Position numbers and translations under genes: made by a program | Shown here: piece after piece, positions 17,589-28,580 of the stretch | How positions within the stretch are numbered: position 1 is the first letter of the stretch | Layout: each line of letters opens with the position of its first letter | DNA from: Ahniella sp. | GTDB taxonomy: Bacteria; Pseudomonadota; Gammaproteobacteria; Xanthomonadales; Ahniellaceae | Reading direction: 5' to 3' | DNA: 64,000 nucleotides | NCBI GenBank assembly: GCA_016712105.1 | Contig: JADJRU010000009.1 | Location: 1 to 64,000, forward strand | Notes under the pieces: model-generated | What the model was told of the DNA's origin: nothing | The model's input: only the letters and a program-made list of their open reading frames with translations | Databases searched by the model: none

Positions 17589-17968
17589 TCAAACCGCCGC
17601 GCGATTCCCGACAATGGAACGGTCAGCACGAAGCCAGGCGTTCAAACACCGCCAGGAAGTGGCATCCACCTGATCCCGGATCACGGTGATCCGACGTGCC
17701 CCGGTTTGAGGGAGAACGGCAACCAGATGCAGAACCACACCCGCCGGGAATCGTTGGCTTGCGGACAGGGTCCACAACTGCTCGTCCGCGTCCAGACACC
17801 AATGCCCGCTGGGCTGCAAGACGACCCGGCGCGTTGTCGTGAGTGACTGCCAGAGGCGGCCTTCGAGGCCAACCATCGTGATCAAGGCTGGCACCGAAAG
17901 TGAATCGGCAGCCCGGACAAGACGAACAGGCCGTACGCCGCAGCACTCAGGCTGATCAGCACAGTCAT
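17589..17968 (-). CDS. YgfX/CptA-like membrane protein (frame broken)
   Basis: The partner of SdhE in many proteobacteria, a small inner-membrane protein. The C-terminal part (17589-17890) reads WLRADRS after RRITVIRDQVDATSWRCLNA, the usual YgfX end. The N-terminal transmembrane part, MTVLISLSAAAYGLFVLSG then LPIHFRC, is in another frame from the ATG at 17968 and stops at about 17881. One frame shift near 17885 joins them. It lies directly after sdhE, as expected. The 264 bp between this gene and prfB show no gene and should hold the prfB-lysS promoter. Confidence 0.6.
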
Positions 17969-17993
17969 GGCCAGGAGCCAGGACCGGCCAAGG

Positions 17994-18263
17994 TCAAGCG
18001 CGATCGACGGTGCCGATTGCACGAATCATGGCCTCGAATTCGGGAACGTCACAGACCTGGTAACCGAGCAACCATCGCTGAAGCTCCCGATCTTCCTCGC
18101 CCAGAAGCCGCTCGAAGCAGTCCAGGTCGGTTTCCGAGCCACGCGCAAGCAGAAGATCCAGGTGCCGAACCAACAATCGATCCAATTCGGTGGTGCCACG
18201 CCGGCAGCGCCAGCGCAGGCGTTTCACGCGAATCTGTTCCGGGCTGAGTGTTTCCTCGCTCAC
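17994..18263 (-). CDS. sdhE: SdhE, succinate dehydrogenase flavinylation factor
   Basis: An 89-residue SdhE/YgfY protein needed for covalent FAD attachment to SdhA. The conserved RGTTELD (here RRGTTELDRLLVRH) is the RGxxE flavinylation motif. DCFERLLGEEDRELQRWLLG follows. It lies 15 bp after sdhB, as in related genomes. Confidence 0.93.
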   Translation of the reverse strand: MSEETLSPEQIRVKRLRWRCRRGTTELDRLLVRHLDLLLARGSETDLDCFERLLGEEDRELQRWLLGYQVCDVPEFEAMIRAIGTVDRA

Positions 18264-18278
18264 GTCTTGGCGTCGGCG

Positions 18279-19061
18279 TCAGAGCGAGCGCCGCTGCACC
18301 ATCAGCTTCTTGATCTCGGCGATTGCCTTCGCCGGATTCAGACCCTTCGGACAGGTTTTTGTGCAGTTCATGATGGTGTGGCAGCGATACAGGCGGAAGG
18401 GATCCTCGAGGTTGTCGAGGCGTTCACCGGTGTCTTCGTCACGCGAGTCAATGATCCAGCGATACGCCTGCAGCAGAATCGCCGGGCCCAGGTAACGGTC
18501 GCCGTTCCACCAGTAACTCGGGCACGAGGTTGAGCAGCAGGCGCACAGAATGCACTCGTACAGACCATCGAGTTTGGCCCGGTCTTCTTTCGATTGCAGG
18601 CGTTCCCGATCCGGCGGCGGCACACTTTCCGTGCGCATCCATGGGCGAATCGACGCGTATTGTGCATAGAAGTGCGTCAGGTCGGGGACCAGATCCTTCA
18701 CCACCGGCATGTGCGGCAAGGGGTAGACCCGCACTTCACCCTTGACCTCGTCGATCGCCTTCGTGCACGCGAGCGTGTTCGTGCCGTCGATGTTCATCGC
18801 ACACGAACCGCAGATGCCCTCGCGGCAGGATCGCCGGAACGTCAGCGTCGGATCGATTTCGTTCTTGATCTTGATCAGCGCGTCCAGAACCATCGGACCA
18901 CAACTGGCCAGATCGACCTCAAAGGTGTCCGTGCGCGGATTCGCACCGTCGTCCGGACTCCATCGATAGACCTTGAACTGTTTCGGCGATTTGGCGCCCT
19001 GGGCCGGGAAGTGCTTGCCCTTGCCGATCTTGGAGTTCTTGGGTAAGGAAAATTCAGCCAT
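18279..19061 (-). CDS. sdhB: Succinate dehydrogenase iron-sulphur subunit
   Basis: 260 residues carrying the three Fe-S clusters between SdhA and quinone: [2Fe-2S] ligands in SCREGICGSCAMNIDGTNTLAC, then the two ferredoxin-type sets in YECILCACCSTSCPSYWWN and RCHTIMNCTKTCPKGLNP. It starts MAEFSLPKNSKIGKGKHF. The start overlaps the end of the upstream frame by a few bases, so translation is coupled. Confidence 0.97.
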   Translation of the reverse strand: MAEFSLPKNSKIGKGKHFPAQGAKSPKQFKVYRWSPDDGANPRTDTFEVDLASCGPMVLDALIKIKNEIDPTLTFRRSCREGICGSCAMNIDGTNTLACTKAIDEVKGEVRVYPLPHMPVVKDLVPDLTHFYAQYASIRPWMRTESVPPPDRERLQSKEDRAKLDGLYECILCACCSTSCPSYWWNGDRYLGPAILLQAYRWIIDSRDEDTGERLDNLEDPFRLYRCHTIMNCTKTCPKGLNPAKAIAEIKKLMVQRRSL

Positions 19062-19069
19062 GGATCACC

Positions 19070-19437
19070 TCAGACTTCAGGGCGACCGGCCAGTTGACGG
19101 CTCCAGCCACCAGACAGGACGAATCGGGGGAAAGTGATGAACTGCTCGGCGAACACCCTGGCCAGAAAATCCACCGGACCTCGGAAAGGCACCGGTGCCT
19201 CCAGCTCACGTTTGTGGGCCACAGCCTGCAGCAGAAACGAAAAACCATGACCAGCACGCAGATTCCGACTGCCAGCCAGGCACCAAGAAACGCAAGGCGA
19301 ACCGCAGCAAGCGCGCCCGAGATGAACATCGGCACGGCCACCATATGCAACAGAAGATTGGCCCGGCTTTGGTGGTTGCGCGCGTAGAGGCGCCACTGCC
19401 AGGCCAACAATCCGCCGCTGCGGTCGGTCGAATCCAT
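19070..19437 (-). CDS. Small sdh-operon membrane protein (DUF962/Mpo1-like, frame broken)
   Basis: A protein often found between sdhA and sdhB in this order. The N-terminal half, in one frame from 19437, reads RLYARNHQSRANLLLHMVAV and hydrophobic ALAAVRLAFLGAWLAVGICV. The C-terminal half is in another frame: FSFLLQAVAHKRELEAPVPF and EQFITFPRFVLSGGW, stopping at 19070. The shift lies at the T-run near 19240 (ATGGTTTTTCG). The repaired length is about 122 residues. Its role is unknown; the H-x(n)-N-H pattern recalls DUF962/Mpo1 proteins, but similarity is weak. Confidence 0.55.
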
Positions 19438-21230
19438 CAGTACTTGCGCTCCATCGGCGGTACCGGCTCGACATCACCATTCGTGTTCATGTGCACCGGG
19501 CGATAGTCGAACCCGGCCTTGCCGGACTCATCGATCGACACCAGCGTATGTTTCATCCAGGTTTCGTCGTTGCGTGCCGGGAAATCTTCGCGGGCATGTG
19601 CGCCGCGACTCTCGGTCCGGTGTTCAGCCGAGTAGATCGTCGCCACGGCCTGACCCAGCAGGTTCTGCAACTCCAGCGTTTCAACCAGATCGGAATTCCA
19701 TACCAGCGAGCGGTCGGTCACCTTGACGTCGCCGAACGAGTCAAAGATCTCGGACATCTTGCGGCAACCTTCCTTCAGGGTGTCGCCGGTCCGGAAGACT
19801 GCGGCATCACGCTGCATCGTCCGCTGCATGTTGAGGCGGATGTCGGCCGTCGGCGTGCTGCCCTTGGCGAAACGCAACTTGTCGAGATTGGCCAGGGCCG
19901 GATCGCAGGCATCCTTGGCGAGCGGCTTCTGTGCGCCGTTCGGCTTGATGACTTCCGCCGCGCGATTGGCGGCTGCGCGACCGAAGACGACCAGATCGAG
20001 CAACGAGTTGGAACCCAGACGGTTCGCACCATGCACCGACACGCAGGCCGCTTCGCCGATGGCAAACAAGCCAGGCACGACATGATCGGGGTTGCCGTCT
20101 TTCTTGATGACCACTTCGCCATGGAAGTTGGTCGGGATGCCGCCCATGTTGTAGTGCACGGTCGGCAACACCGGAATCGGCTCGCGTGTGACGTCGACAC
20201 CGGCAAAGATTCGCGCGGATTCCGCAATGCCCGGAAGTTTTTCGTGAATCGTCGCGGCACCCAGGTGTTCCAGATGCAGGTGGATATGATCGTTCTCGGC
20301 ACCCACACCGCGGCCCTCACGGACTTCGATGGTCATGCAGCGACTGACCATGTCGCGCGGCGCAAGATCCTTCACGCTCGGGGCATAACGCTCCATGAAG
20401 CGCTCGCCCTTGCTGTTGGTCAGGTATCCGCCCTCGCCACGTACGCCTTCGGTGATCAGGCAGCCCGCGCCATAAATGCCGGTCGGGTGGAACTGCACGA
20501 ATTCCATGTCCTGCAAAGGCAGGCCGGCACGCAGCACCATGCCGCCACCGTCGCCGGTGCAGGTATGCGCGCTCGTGCAGGAGAAGTACGCGCGACCATA
20601 CCCACCGGTCGCCAACACCACAGCCTGTGCCCGGAACAGATGGATCGTGCCTTCGGCCATGTCCAGAGACAGCACCCCACGACAGGCGCCGTGCTGGTCG
20701 AAGATCAGGTCGAGTGCAAAATGTTCGATGTAGAAACGTGCGTCGTATTTCAACGACTGCTGGTACAGCGAATGCAGGATGGCATGGCCGGTCCGGTCAG
20801 CGGCCGCACAGGTGCGCTGCGCCGGCGGACCCTTGCCGAATTGGGTGGTCATGCCACCGAACGGACGTTGATAGATCTTGCCATCGTCGGTGCGCGAGAA
20901 CGGCACACCATAGTGCTCGAGTTCAATGACCGCGGGAATGGCTTCGCGGCACATGTACTCGATCGCGTCCTGGTCACCCAGCCAGTCCGATCCCTTCACG
21001 GTATCGAAGAAATGCCAGCGCCAGTCGTCCGGCCCCATGTTGGCCAAGGCAGCCGACATGCCGCCCTGTGCCGCGACCGTGTGTGAACGCGTCGGAAAGA
21101 CTTTCGTGACACAGGCTGTGGACAAACCCTTGGCAGCCATGCCCATGGTCGCGCGCAGGCCCGCGCCACCAGCGCCGACCACAACAACGTCGTACTTGTG
21201 CTCAATGATCTTGTAGGCGTCGTTCGCCAT
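19437..21230 (-). CDS. sdhA: Succinate dehydrogenase flavoprotein subunit
   Basis: 597-residue SdhA oxidising succinate to fumarate. The FAD-binding Rossmann motif is VVVVGAGGAGLRATMGMAAK, and the covalently modified His is in PTRSHTVAAQGGMSAALANM. The substrate region has HPTGIYGAGCLITEGVRGEG and GANRLGSNSLLDLVVFGRAA. No irregularity is seen. Confidence 0.98.
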   Translation of the reverse strand: MANDAYKIIEHKYDVVVVGAGGAGLRATMGMAAKGLSTACVTKVFPTRSHTVAAQGGMSAALANMGPDDWRWHFFDTVKGSDWLGDQDAIEYMCREAIPAVIELEHYGVPFSRTDDGKIYQRPFGGMTTQFGKGPPAQRTCAAADRTGHAILHSLYQQSLKYDARFYIEHFALDLIFDQHGACRGVLSLDMAEGTIHLFRAQAVVLATGGYGRAYFSCTSAHTCTGDGGGMVLRAGLPLQDMEFVQFHPTGIYGAGCLITEGVRGEGGYLTNSKGERFMERYAPSVKDLAPRDMVSRCMTIEVREGRGVGAENDHIHLHLEHLGAATIHEKLPGIAESARIFAGVDVTREPIPVLPTVHYNMGGIPTNFHGEVVIKKDGNPDHVVPGLFAIGEAACVSVHGANRLGSNSLLDLVVFGRAAANRAAEVIKPNGAQKPLAKDACDPALANLDKLRFAKGSTPTADIRLNMQRTMQRDAAVFRTGDTLKEGCRKMSEIFDSFGDVKVTDRSLVWNSDLVETLELQNLLGQAVATIYSAEHRTESRGAHAREDFPARNDETWMKHTLVSIDESGKAGFDYRPVHMNTNGDVEPVPPMERKY

Positions 21231-21233
21231 GAT

Positions 21234-21614
21234 TCAGGCTCCCAGAACGATGCGAATCAACGCAAACGCAGTGGCCAATGCGGCCAGAAAGGCGATCAAC
21301 TTGATCGCCACCTGCAGGCTCACTTCCAGCCAGCGGGTGTGAAGGTAGTCCTCGATGACCACCTGCACGCCCAGCAACGCGTGATAGATGAGCGCGAGCA
21401 TGAAGGTCAGCAGCAGGAACGCGTTCAGTGGCTGTGCCACAAAAACCCGGGCATCGCTGTACGGCTGGCCAAGCACGGGCAGCACCCAACTCAGGAACCA
21501 GATCGACAAGGGCAGAAGCAACACGGCGGAAACGCGTTGTGCCCACCAGTGCGCAACACCTTCACGGGCAGAACCAAGTCCGCGAACACGACCCAAGGGC
21601 GTTTGGAGACTCAT
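21234..21614 (-). CDS. sdhD: Succinate dehydrogenase membrane anchor SdhD
   Basis: A 126-residue anchor with three transmembrane helices: VSAVLLLPLSIWFLSWVLPV, AFLLLTFMLALIYHALLGVQ (with the haem/quinone-side His) and the last LIAFLAALATAFALIRI. The start MSLQTPLGRVRGLGSARE at 21614 overlaps the sdhC stop by four bases; the much longer open frame is not used. Confidence 0.93.
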   Translation of the reverse strand: MSLQTPLGRVRGLGSAREGVAHWWAQRVSAVLLLPLSIWFLSWVLPVLGQPYSDARVFVAQPLNAFLLLTFMLALIYHALLGVQVVIEDYLHTRWLEVSLQVAIKLIAFLAALATAFALIRIVLGA

Positions 21615-22012
21615 GCGGCACCTCCGATCATGGCCCGCAATGCAAGCAGGGCCGTGATGACGACACTCAGGACCACGACGACCCAGCCGCTGCGGTACGC
21701 GTTCGGAATGTCGAGACCGTATCCGGCGTCCCACACCAGATGGCGAATGCCATTCAACAGGTGGTAGACCAAGCTGAAGACAAAGACATAAAAACCGGCG
21801 CACACCAGCCATTTGACGATGCCGCCACCGGCCCACGCTTGCAGATGTTCGTGATGGTCAGGCCCCTGCGCCAGAATCAGGACCCAGGCGACCAGCAAGG
21901 TGCCGCCGAGCGACAGCAACAACCCGGTGATCCGGTGCAGGATCGACAGCGTCGAAGTGAGCTGAGGTCGATAGACCTGCAGATGGGGTGACAGCGGTCG
22001 TTTTACGGCCAT
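21611..22012 (-). CDS. sdhC: Succinate dehydrogenase cytochrome b556 subunit SdhC
   Basis: A 133-residue anchor. The SdhC signature is PLSPHLQVYRPQLTSTLSIL followed by HRITG, and the haem His is in the second helix (VFSLVYHLLNGIRHLVWD). The ATG at 22012 is chosen; the open frame extends 13 codons upstream without homology. First gene of the operon sdhC-sdhD-sdhA-membrane protein-sdhB-sdhE-ygfX. Confidence 0.94.
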   Translation of the reverse strand: MAVKRPLSPHLQVYRPQLTSTLSILHRITGLLLSLGGTLLVAWVLILAQGPDHHEHLQAWAGGGIVKWLVCAGFYVFVFSLVYHLLNGIRHLVWDAGYGLDIPNAYRSGWVVVVLSVVITALLALRAMIGGAA

Positions 22013-22473
22013 AAAAAGCACCTCGTGTCCACGATGCGGGCGCCAGGGCAACCCGCGGCAGTTTTACTTCGAGCCCCAACCTGCAGGCTCCCATTCTCGC
22101 CGACACCCTGCTGGTGCAGAGCTCGGCCGGGCATCCCATCGCTGGTTTGCCGGGCACGCCATGGTGAGGCTGGAAACCTCGCCAAGGCGTCAAAAATCTA
22201 TGCAGCGTCCGTTCTTTTCCCAGTCTCCGAAGCGAGTTGGCTCAGGACCCTCACGGCCACCGATTTCGCGCACCGGCAACGGCTTGGCGGCCGGTTCGCC
22301 GGTCGTTTCAGGAGTCGCTGTGGGCGCTGGCGCAGGAATGGGATTCGAAGTGGACACTTGTTTTGAATGACCGACACCCCGATATGGGGTCGCGTACCTG
22401 CAGAAGGTTAGCCCGCACGCTTGGAGCGGACAAGCCGTTTACAAGCATGCCATTTGCCGCTAGGGAAAGTGTG
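22013..22473. other. Divergent intergenic region between sdhC and ygfZ
   Basis: 461 bp with no convincing gene on either strand. It must contain the promoter of the sdh operon (minus) and that of ygfZ (plus). The in-frame codons before ygfZ (from 22237) do not resemble the family. I see no clear operator or strong hairpin. Confidence 0.5.
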
Positions 22474-23259
22474 ATGACCGCCGACACCACCGAAAACAAA
22501 CGTATCGGCCTGTTCGATCTGACGGGACCGGATGCAGCCAGCTTCGCCCAGTCTCAGTTTTCGAGTGACGTGAAGTCGCTCCAGCCAGGTGCGGGGCAAT
22601 GGAGCGCCTGGCTGAATCCGCAAGGCCGAGTGATCGCGTTTTTCCCACTGTTCCGGCTCGAACAGGACCGCTTCGTGGCGGCCATTGCCTTCGGTCGCGC
22701 AACCGAAATTCGCGATCGACTGCAGCGATTCCTGTTCCGCAGCAAGGTGAAATTGAATCTGCCGACTGATTTGACGCTTCAGGCCGGCGCGAATCCGCCC
22801 CCGGACGCCGCGGCCCAGTTGCCCGGCCCGACTGCGGACCATACCTACTGGTTGGCCCCTTCGACTCAGGACTCCCCCCTGCCCTCGTTGACGGAATTGC
22901 AATCTGGGCTTCCTTTCCTGGCCTCTGGTGCCAGTGAACGGTTCGTAGCCCATGCCCTCGGCTTGAAACGATTGAATGCCATCAGCGTCAACAAGGGCTG
23001 TTATCCGGGCCAGGAGATCGTCGCCCGCACCCATTTCCTCGGTCGGAACAAGCGGGCCCTGTGCTCGTTGTCCGGAGTATCCGGCGGTGAGGTTGGCGAA
23101 TCCGTATTCGGGGCTGACCGCTCCCAGTCCGTCGGTGAACTGGTCTGGGTCCAGGGCGACGCCGCACTGGCCGTCCTGCACAGCCCGGAAGACGGCATGG
23201 AACTTCACAATCTGCGTGAACAACAACCAGTAATCACGCGGATTTTCGCCGATTCCTGA
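22474..23259 (+). CDS. ygfZ: YgfZ, folate-binding Fe-S cluster assembly/repair protein
   Basis: YgfZ (related to the glycine-cleavage T protein) supports Fe-S enzymes such as MiaB. The diagnostic motif K-G-C-Y-x-G-Q-E is present in NKGCYPGQEIVARTHFLG, and DLTGPDAASFAQSQFSSDV is the family N-terminus. 261 residues from the ATG at 22474; an ATG at 22447 is a less likely alternative. Its place beside sdh, an Fe-S enzyme, is common in this order. Confidence 0.92.
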   Translation: MTADTTENKRIGLFDLTGPDAASFAQSQFSSDVKSLQPGAGQWSAWLNPQGRVIAFFPLFRLEQDRFVAAIAFGRATEIRDRLQRFLFRSKVKLNLPTDLTLQAGANPPPDAAAQLPGPTADHTYWLAPSTQDSPLPSLTELQSGLPFLASGASERFVAHALGLKRLNAISVNKGCYPGQEIVARTHFLGRNKRALCSLSGVSGGEVGESVFGADRSQSVGELVWVQGDAALAVLHSPEDGMELHNLREQQPVITRIFADS

Positions 23260-23362
23260 ACATTCGTTTCGGCACACCTCTGGGAGGCCCTTCAGACCAT
23301 TGGCAGCGTCGGGCAGTCGTGATATCACACGAACAATGCTTGAATCACGTAAGGAAGGAAAC

Positions 23363-24196
23363 ATGAAACAGACGCTCACCCGGATGTGTGCCGCACTGTC
23401 GCTTGCCTTGGCTGCCGGATCGATTGCGGCGGCGGAATTCAAGATTGCCATCGAACCCCACTACAGTCCGCAACGCTCCGCTGAGGTTTATGCGCCGCTG
23501 GCCTATTACCTGAACCGGGCGCTGAAGCCGCTGAACCACACGGTCACGTTCGTGTACCCGCGCAATTTTCACTTCTTCTGGCGCGACGTCCGACAGAATG
23601 CGCCTGTCGACTTCATGTTTGCCGAGGCCCATCTCACGGACTATCGCGCCAAGCGGTTTCAGTTCGAGCCGCTGCTGAAAACCGTCGAAAACACCAGTTA
23701 TGCGGTGTTGTCGATGGACGAAGTAGCCGCAAAAGGTTCACGTGGCTTGATCGGCGCACGCGTGGTCACGATGCCGAGCCCGAGCATGGGCTTTGCGCTG
23801 CTCGCCGAAATTTTTCCGGATCCGGTCCGCCAGCCGAACGTCATGTCCACCGCGGCCAGCTGGCGTGATGGCGTCGAAATCGTGTTTGCCGGCGAAGCCG
23901 AAGCCGCCATCGTGCCGAGTATCGTGAAGGATGAGTATCCGAATCTGGTAGTCATCACCACCACCCGCGAATTTCCTGGCCCGGCCTTGTCCGCCGCGCC
24001 CGGCGTCGACCCGGGCATGAAACAGGCTCTGACCGAAGCGCTGCTGAAAGTGCACGAAGACACCGACGGCTATGCCGCACTCAATGAGCTGCGCATCAGT
24101 CAGTTTGTACCCGTGACAGCCGGTGAATATGACGGCAAGGACGAGCTTCTGAAGAGTTTCTTCGGATACAAATCAGTGGACGGCAGCGAAGAGTGA
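23363..24196 (+). CDS. PhnD/SsuA-type periplasmic binding protein
   Basis: A 277-residue secreted protein of the phosphate/phosphite/phosphonate binding family (PF12974). Signal peptide: MCAALSLALAAGSIAAAEF. The family core is KIAIEPHYSPQRSAEVYAPL, followed by VDFMFAEAHLTDYRAKRF and VFAGEAEAAIVPS. A ribosome site AAGGAAGG lies seven bases before the ATG. No permease or ATPase gene is near, so the ligand is open; many such orphan PhnD-like proteins belong to other signalling or transport systems. Confidence 0.75.
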   Translation: MKQTLTRMCAALSLALAAGSIAAAEFKIAIEPHYSPQRSAEVYAPLAYYLNRALKPLNHTVTFVYPRNFHFFWRDVRQNAPVDFMFAEAHLTDYRAKRFQFEPLLKTVENTSYAVLSMDEVAAKGSRGLIGARVVTMPSPSMGFALLAEIFPDPVRQPNVMSTAASWRDGVEIVFAGEAEAAIVPSIVKDEYPNLVVITTTREFPGPALSAAPGVDPGMKQALTEALLKVHEDTDGYAALNELRISQFVPVTAGEYDGKDELLKSFFGYKSVDGSEE

Positions 24197-24207
24197 TCCG
24201 CGACGAC

Positions 24208-24230
24208 GCGATTTGGGTCAACCAAATCGC
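24208..24230 (+). terminator. Terminator-like hairpin
   Basis: GCGATTTGG-GTCAA-CCAAATCGC is a perfect 9-bp stem with a 5-nt loop, 12 bp after the stop of the binding-protein gene and before the convergent ppsR. No T-run follows. Confidence 0.6.
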
Positions 24231-24334
24231 GCCGGAACCATCCAGGGCGCTCCCCACAACCATCCTTGCCAAGTCCTGGCAGCAGGTTGCTGCATCTGGT
24301 TCAGTTTCTGCAACTGTGCCCGCAGGGCGGCCGG

Positions 24335-25153
24335 TCAGAAGAGATGTCGCTGAATGCCCAAGGCCTGCAACACCTTGCTGGCAATTTCCTCGATCGACGT
24401 GTGGGTCGTCGACAGCACAGGCAGGCGTTCACGCTTGAACAGTTTTTCGGCCTCGGCCACTTCGTAACGACATTGATCCAAGGTCGCGTATCGACTGCCG
24501 GGCTTGCGGATTTCGCGCACCTGACGCAGTCGAATCGGATCAATGGTCAACGCGAACAGGCGTTGCCGGTGTGCCAGCAGCTTTTGCGGCAACTCACCCT
24601 GCTCCAGGTCATCAGGCGTCAGCGGATAGTTGCCGGCGCGGATCCCGAACTGCAACGCCAGGTACAAACAGGTCGGCGTCTTGCCTGATCGGGAGACACC
24701 CACCAGGATCACCTCCGAGTCGTTGAAGTTTGGATCGATGCCGTCGTCGTGTGACAGCGCGTAATTTGTCGCGTTGATGCGTGACTCGTACTCCTGAAAG
24801 TTCACCAGGCCATGAGCCTGACCCACACGTGGCTGGCGCTTGGTCCCCAATTCCAGTTCCAGTGGCGCGATGAACGGCGCGAAGACATCCAGCATCAGCG
24901 CGCCACTGTCGGAGATCAACAGCGACATCTCCGGATCAATGACCGTATTCACGACAATCGGACGGAGTCCGGACTCCTCGCCTTCCTTGCGCACCCGCTC
25001 GGCAGCTTCCCGAGCCTTGTCCATCGAATCGACGAACGGCAAACGCGTCGTTTCGAACTCGACGCCGCCGAACTGCGTCAGCACGCTATGGCCGATGGTT
25101 TCGGCGGTAATGCCGGTGCCGTCCGAGATGTAGAACACCCTGCGTTTGGTCAT
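24335..25153 (-). CDS. ppsR: PpsR, PEP synthase regulatory kinase/pyrophosphorylase
   Basis: A DUF299-family enzyme that inactivates PEP synthase by ADP-dependent phosphorylation and reactivates it with phosphate. The start MTKRRVFYISDGTGITAETI is at 25153. The P-loop-like motif is EVILVGVSRSGKTPTCLYLA, and the C-terminus has RLPVLSTTHTSIEEIASKVL. 272 residues, normal. It is divergent from its target ppsA across a 155-bp promoter region. Confidence 0.95.
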   Translation of the reverse strand: MTKRRVFYISDGTGITAETIGHSVLTQFGGVEFETTRLPFVDSMDKAREAAERVRKEGEESGLRPIVVNTVIDPEMSLLISDSGALMLDVFAPFIAPLELELGTKRQPRVGQAHGLVNFQEYESRINATNYALSHDDGIDPNFNDSEVILVGVSRSGKTPTCLYLALQFGIRAGNYPLTPDDLEQGELPQKLLAHRQRLFALTIDPIRLRQVREIRKPGSRYATLDQCRYEVAEAEKLFKRERLPVLSTTHTSIEEIASKVLQALGIQRHLF

Positions 25154-25308
25154 GACTCTGGCTCCGGGCAAGTCTCCCCGATTGTCGCGGACTGGCCCGG
25201 AATCCGCAAAGAAGCTGTGGATCGACGGCACATGACGAATGTTTGGGTTGCCCACTCCAGAACAACCAAGGATCATTCGCGGCCTTCTGCCCTATCCCGG
25301 AGTCGGTA

Positions 25309-27698
<2,390 letters not shown>

Positions 27699-27712
27699 TG
27701 AGGGTCAGCAAC

Positions 27713-27736
27713 CGAGGCTGCATTCGTGCAGCCTCG
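27713..27736. terminator. Bidirectional terminator-like hairpin
   Basis: CGAGGCTGCA-TTCG-TGCAGCCTCG is a perfect 10-bp stem with a stable UUCG loop, between the convergent ppsA and trhO. It can serve both strands. Confidence 0.7.
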
Positions 27737-27740
27737 TGCT

Positions 27741-28484
27741 TCAACCGGTCACTTCGCCGGACCGATGCACTTCAGAGAGGTCTGGCGCCAGCGCCTCCCG
27801 CTCATCGAACACGAAACAGCTGCCCTCGAATTCGCGCTCAGCGTCCGGCAGCTGCATGAAGTAGTTCAGGATGCCGCCCTGCAACTGGAAAACAGGCACG
27901 CCGAGTTCCTGCTTCATCCACGCTGAGGTTTTTTCGCAGCGGATCCCGCCGGTGCAGTACATGGCAATCGACTTGCCCTCGGCTTGCCAATGCGGGGCCT
28001 GATCACGGATCCAGGCCGAAAACTCGCGAAAATTGTCCACCCGTGGATCCAGTGCACCGCGAAATCGGCCGTACTCGTATTCAAAGTGGTTGCGGTTGTC
28101 GATCAGCACCACATCCTCGCGGGCCAGCAGTTCTCGCCATGCCAGAGGCGGCACATCCATGCCGGTATCGCGGCCATCAATACCGGCAATGCCGAGCGGC
28201 ACGATTTCCGGCCGAATGCGAACCTTGAGTCGCTGGAATGGCACGGTTGTGGCCGGCGTTCGCTTGAACACCATCCCGACAAACGCTCCGCCAGCCAATT
28301 CAGGGGCACACACTGCCGCTTCGAACCGATCCAGGGCCGCGGCATCCCCCGCGAGCATCCCGTTGATGCCCTCGTCCGCCAGCAGCACACTCCCCAACAG
28401 ACCTTCGGCCAAGGACAGGACTGCCGCGTGCAGGGCCGGCAGATCGGCAAGTGGCGTGAATTTGTAGAACGCGATGTGGAACAT
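27741..28484 (-). CDS. trhO: TrhO, tRNA uridine-34 5-hydroxylase (rhodanese family)
   Basis: A 247-residue YceA/TrhO protein that forms 5-hydroxyuridine at tRNA position 34. The N-terminal domain has MFHIAFYKFTPL and ADEGINGMLAG. The rhodanese domain carries VVLIDNRNHFEYEYGRFRGA and the active-site Cys in MYCTGGIRCEKTSAWMKQEL. The start at 28484 is chosen since 18 upstream codons lack homology. Confidence 0.92.
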   Translation of the reverse strand: MFHIAFYKFTPLADLPALHAAVLSLAEGLLGSVLLADEGINGMLAGDAAALDRFEAAVCAPELAGGAFVGMVFKRTPATTVPFQRLKVRIRPEIVPLGIAGIDGRDTGMDVPPLAWRELLAREDVVLIDNRNHFEYEYGRFRGALDPRVDNFREFSAWIRDQAPHWQAEGKSIAMYCTGGIRCEKTSAWMKQELGVPVFQLQGGILNYFMQLPDAEREFEGSCFVFDEREALAPDLSEVHRSGEVTG

Positions 28485-28580
28485 GTTTGGGCGACAACAA
28501 AGCGGCGATAGGAAGGCCGCCCATTTTACGCAGGTCACGGCCCGTTGCGGACCCGACCGTCACGCGGCTACGCTGACCGG

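Noticed and set aside
19491..21086. 531-codon open frame on the plus strand
   Set aside because: Antisense to sdhA, which is unambiguous.
22237..22446. N-terminal extension of ygfZ in the open frame
   Set aside because: The residues do not match the family and lack a ribosome site; the ATG at 22474 fits.
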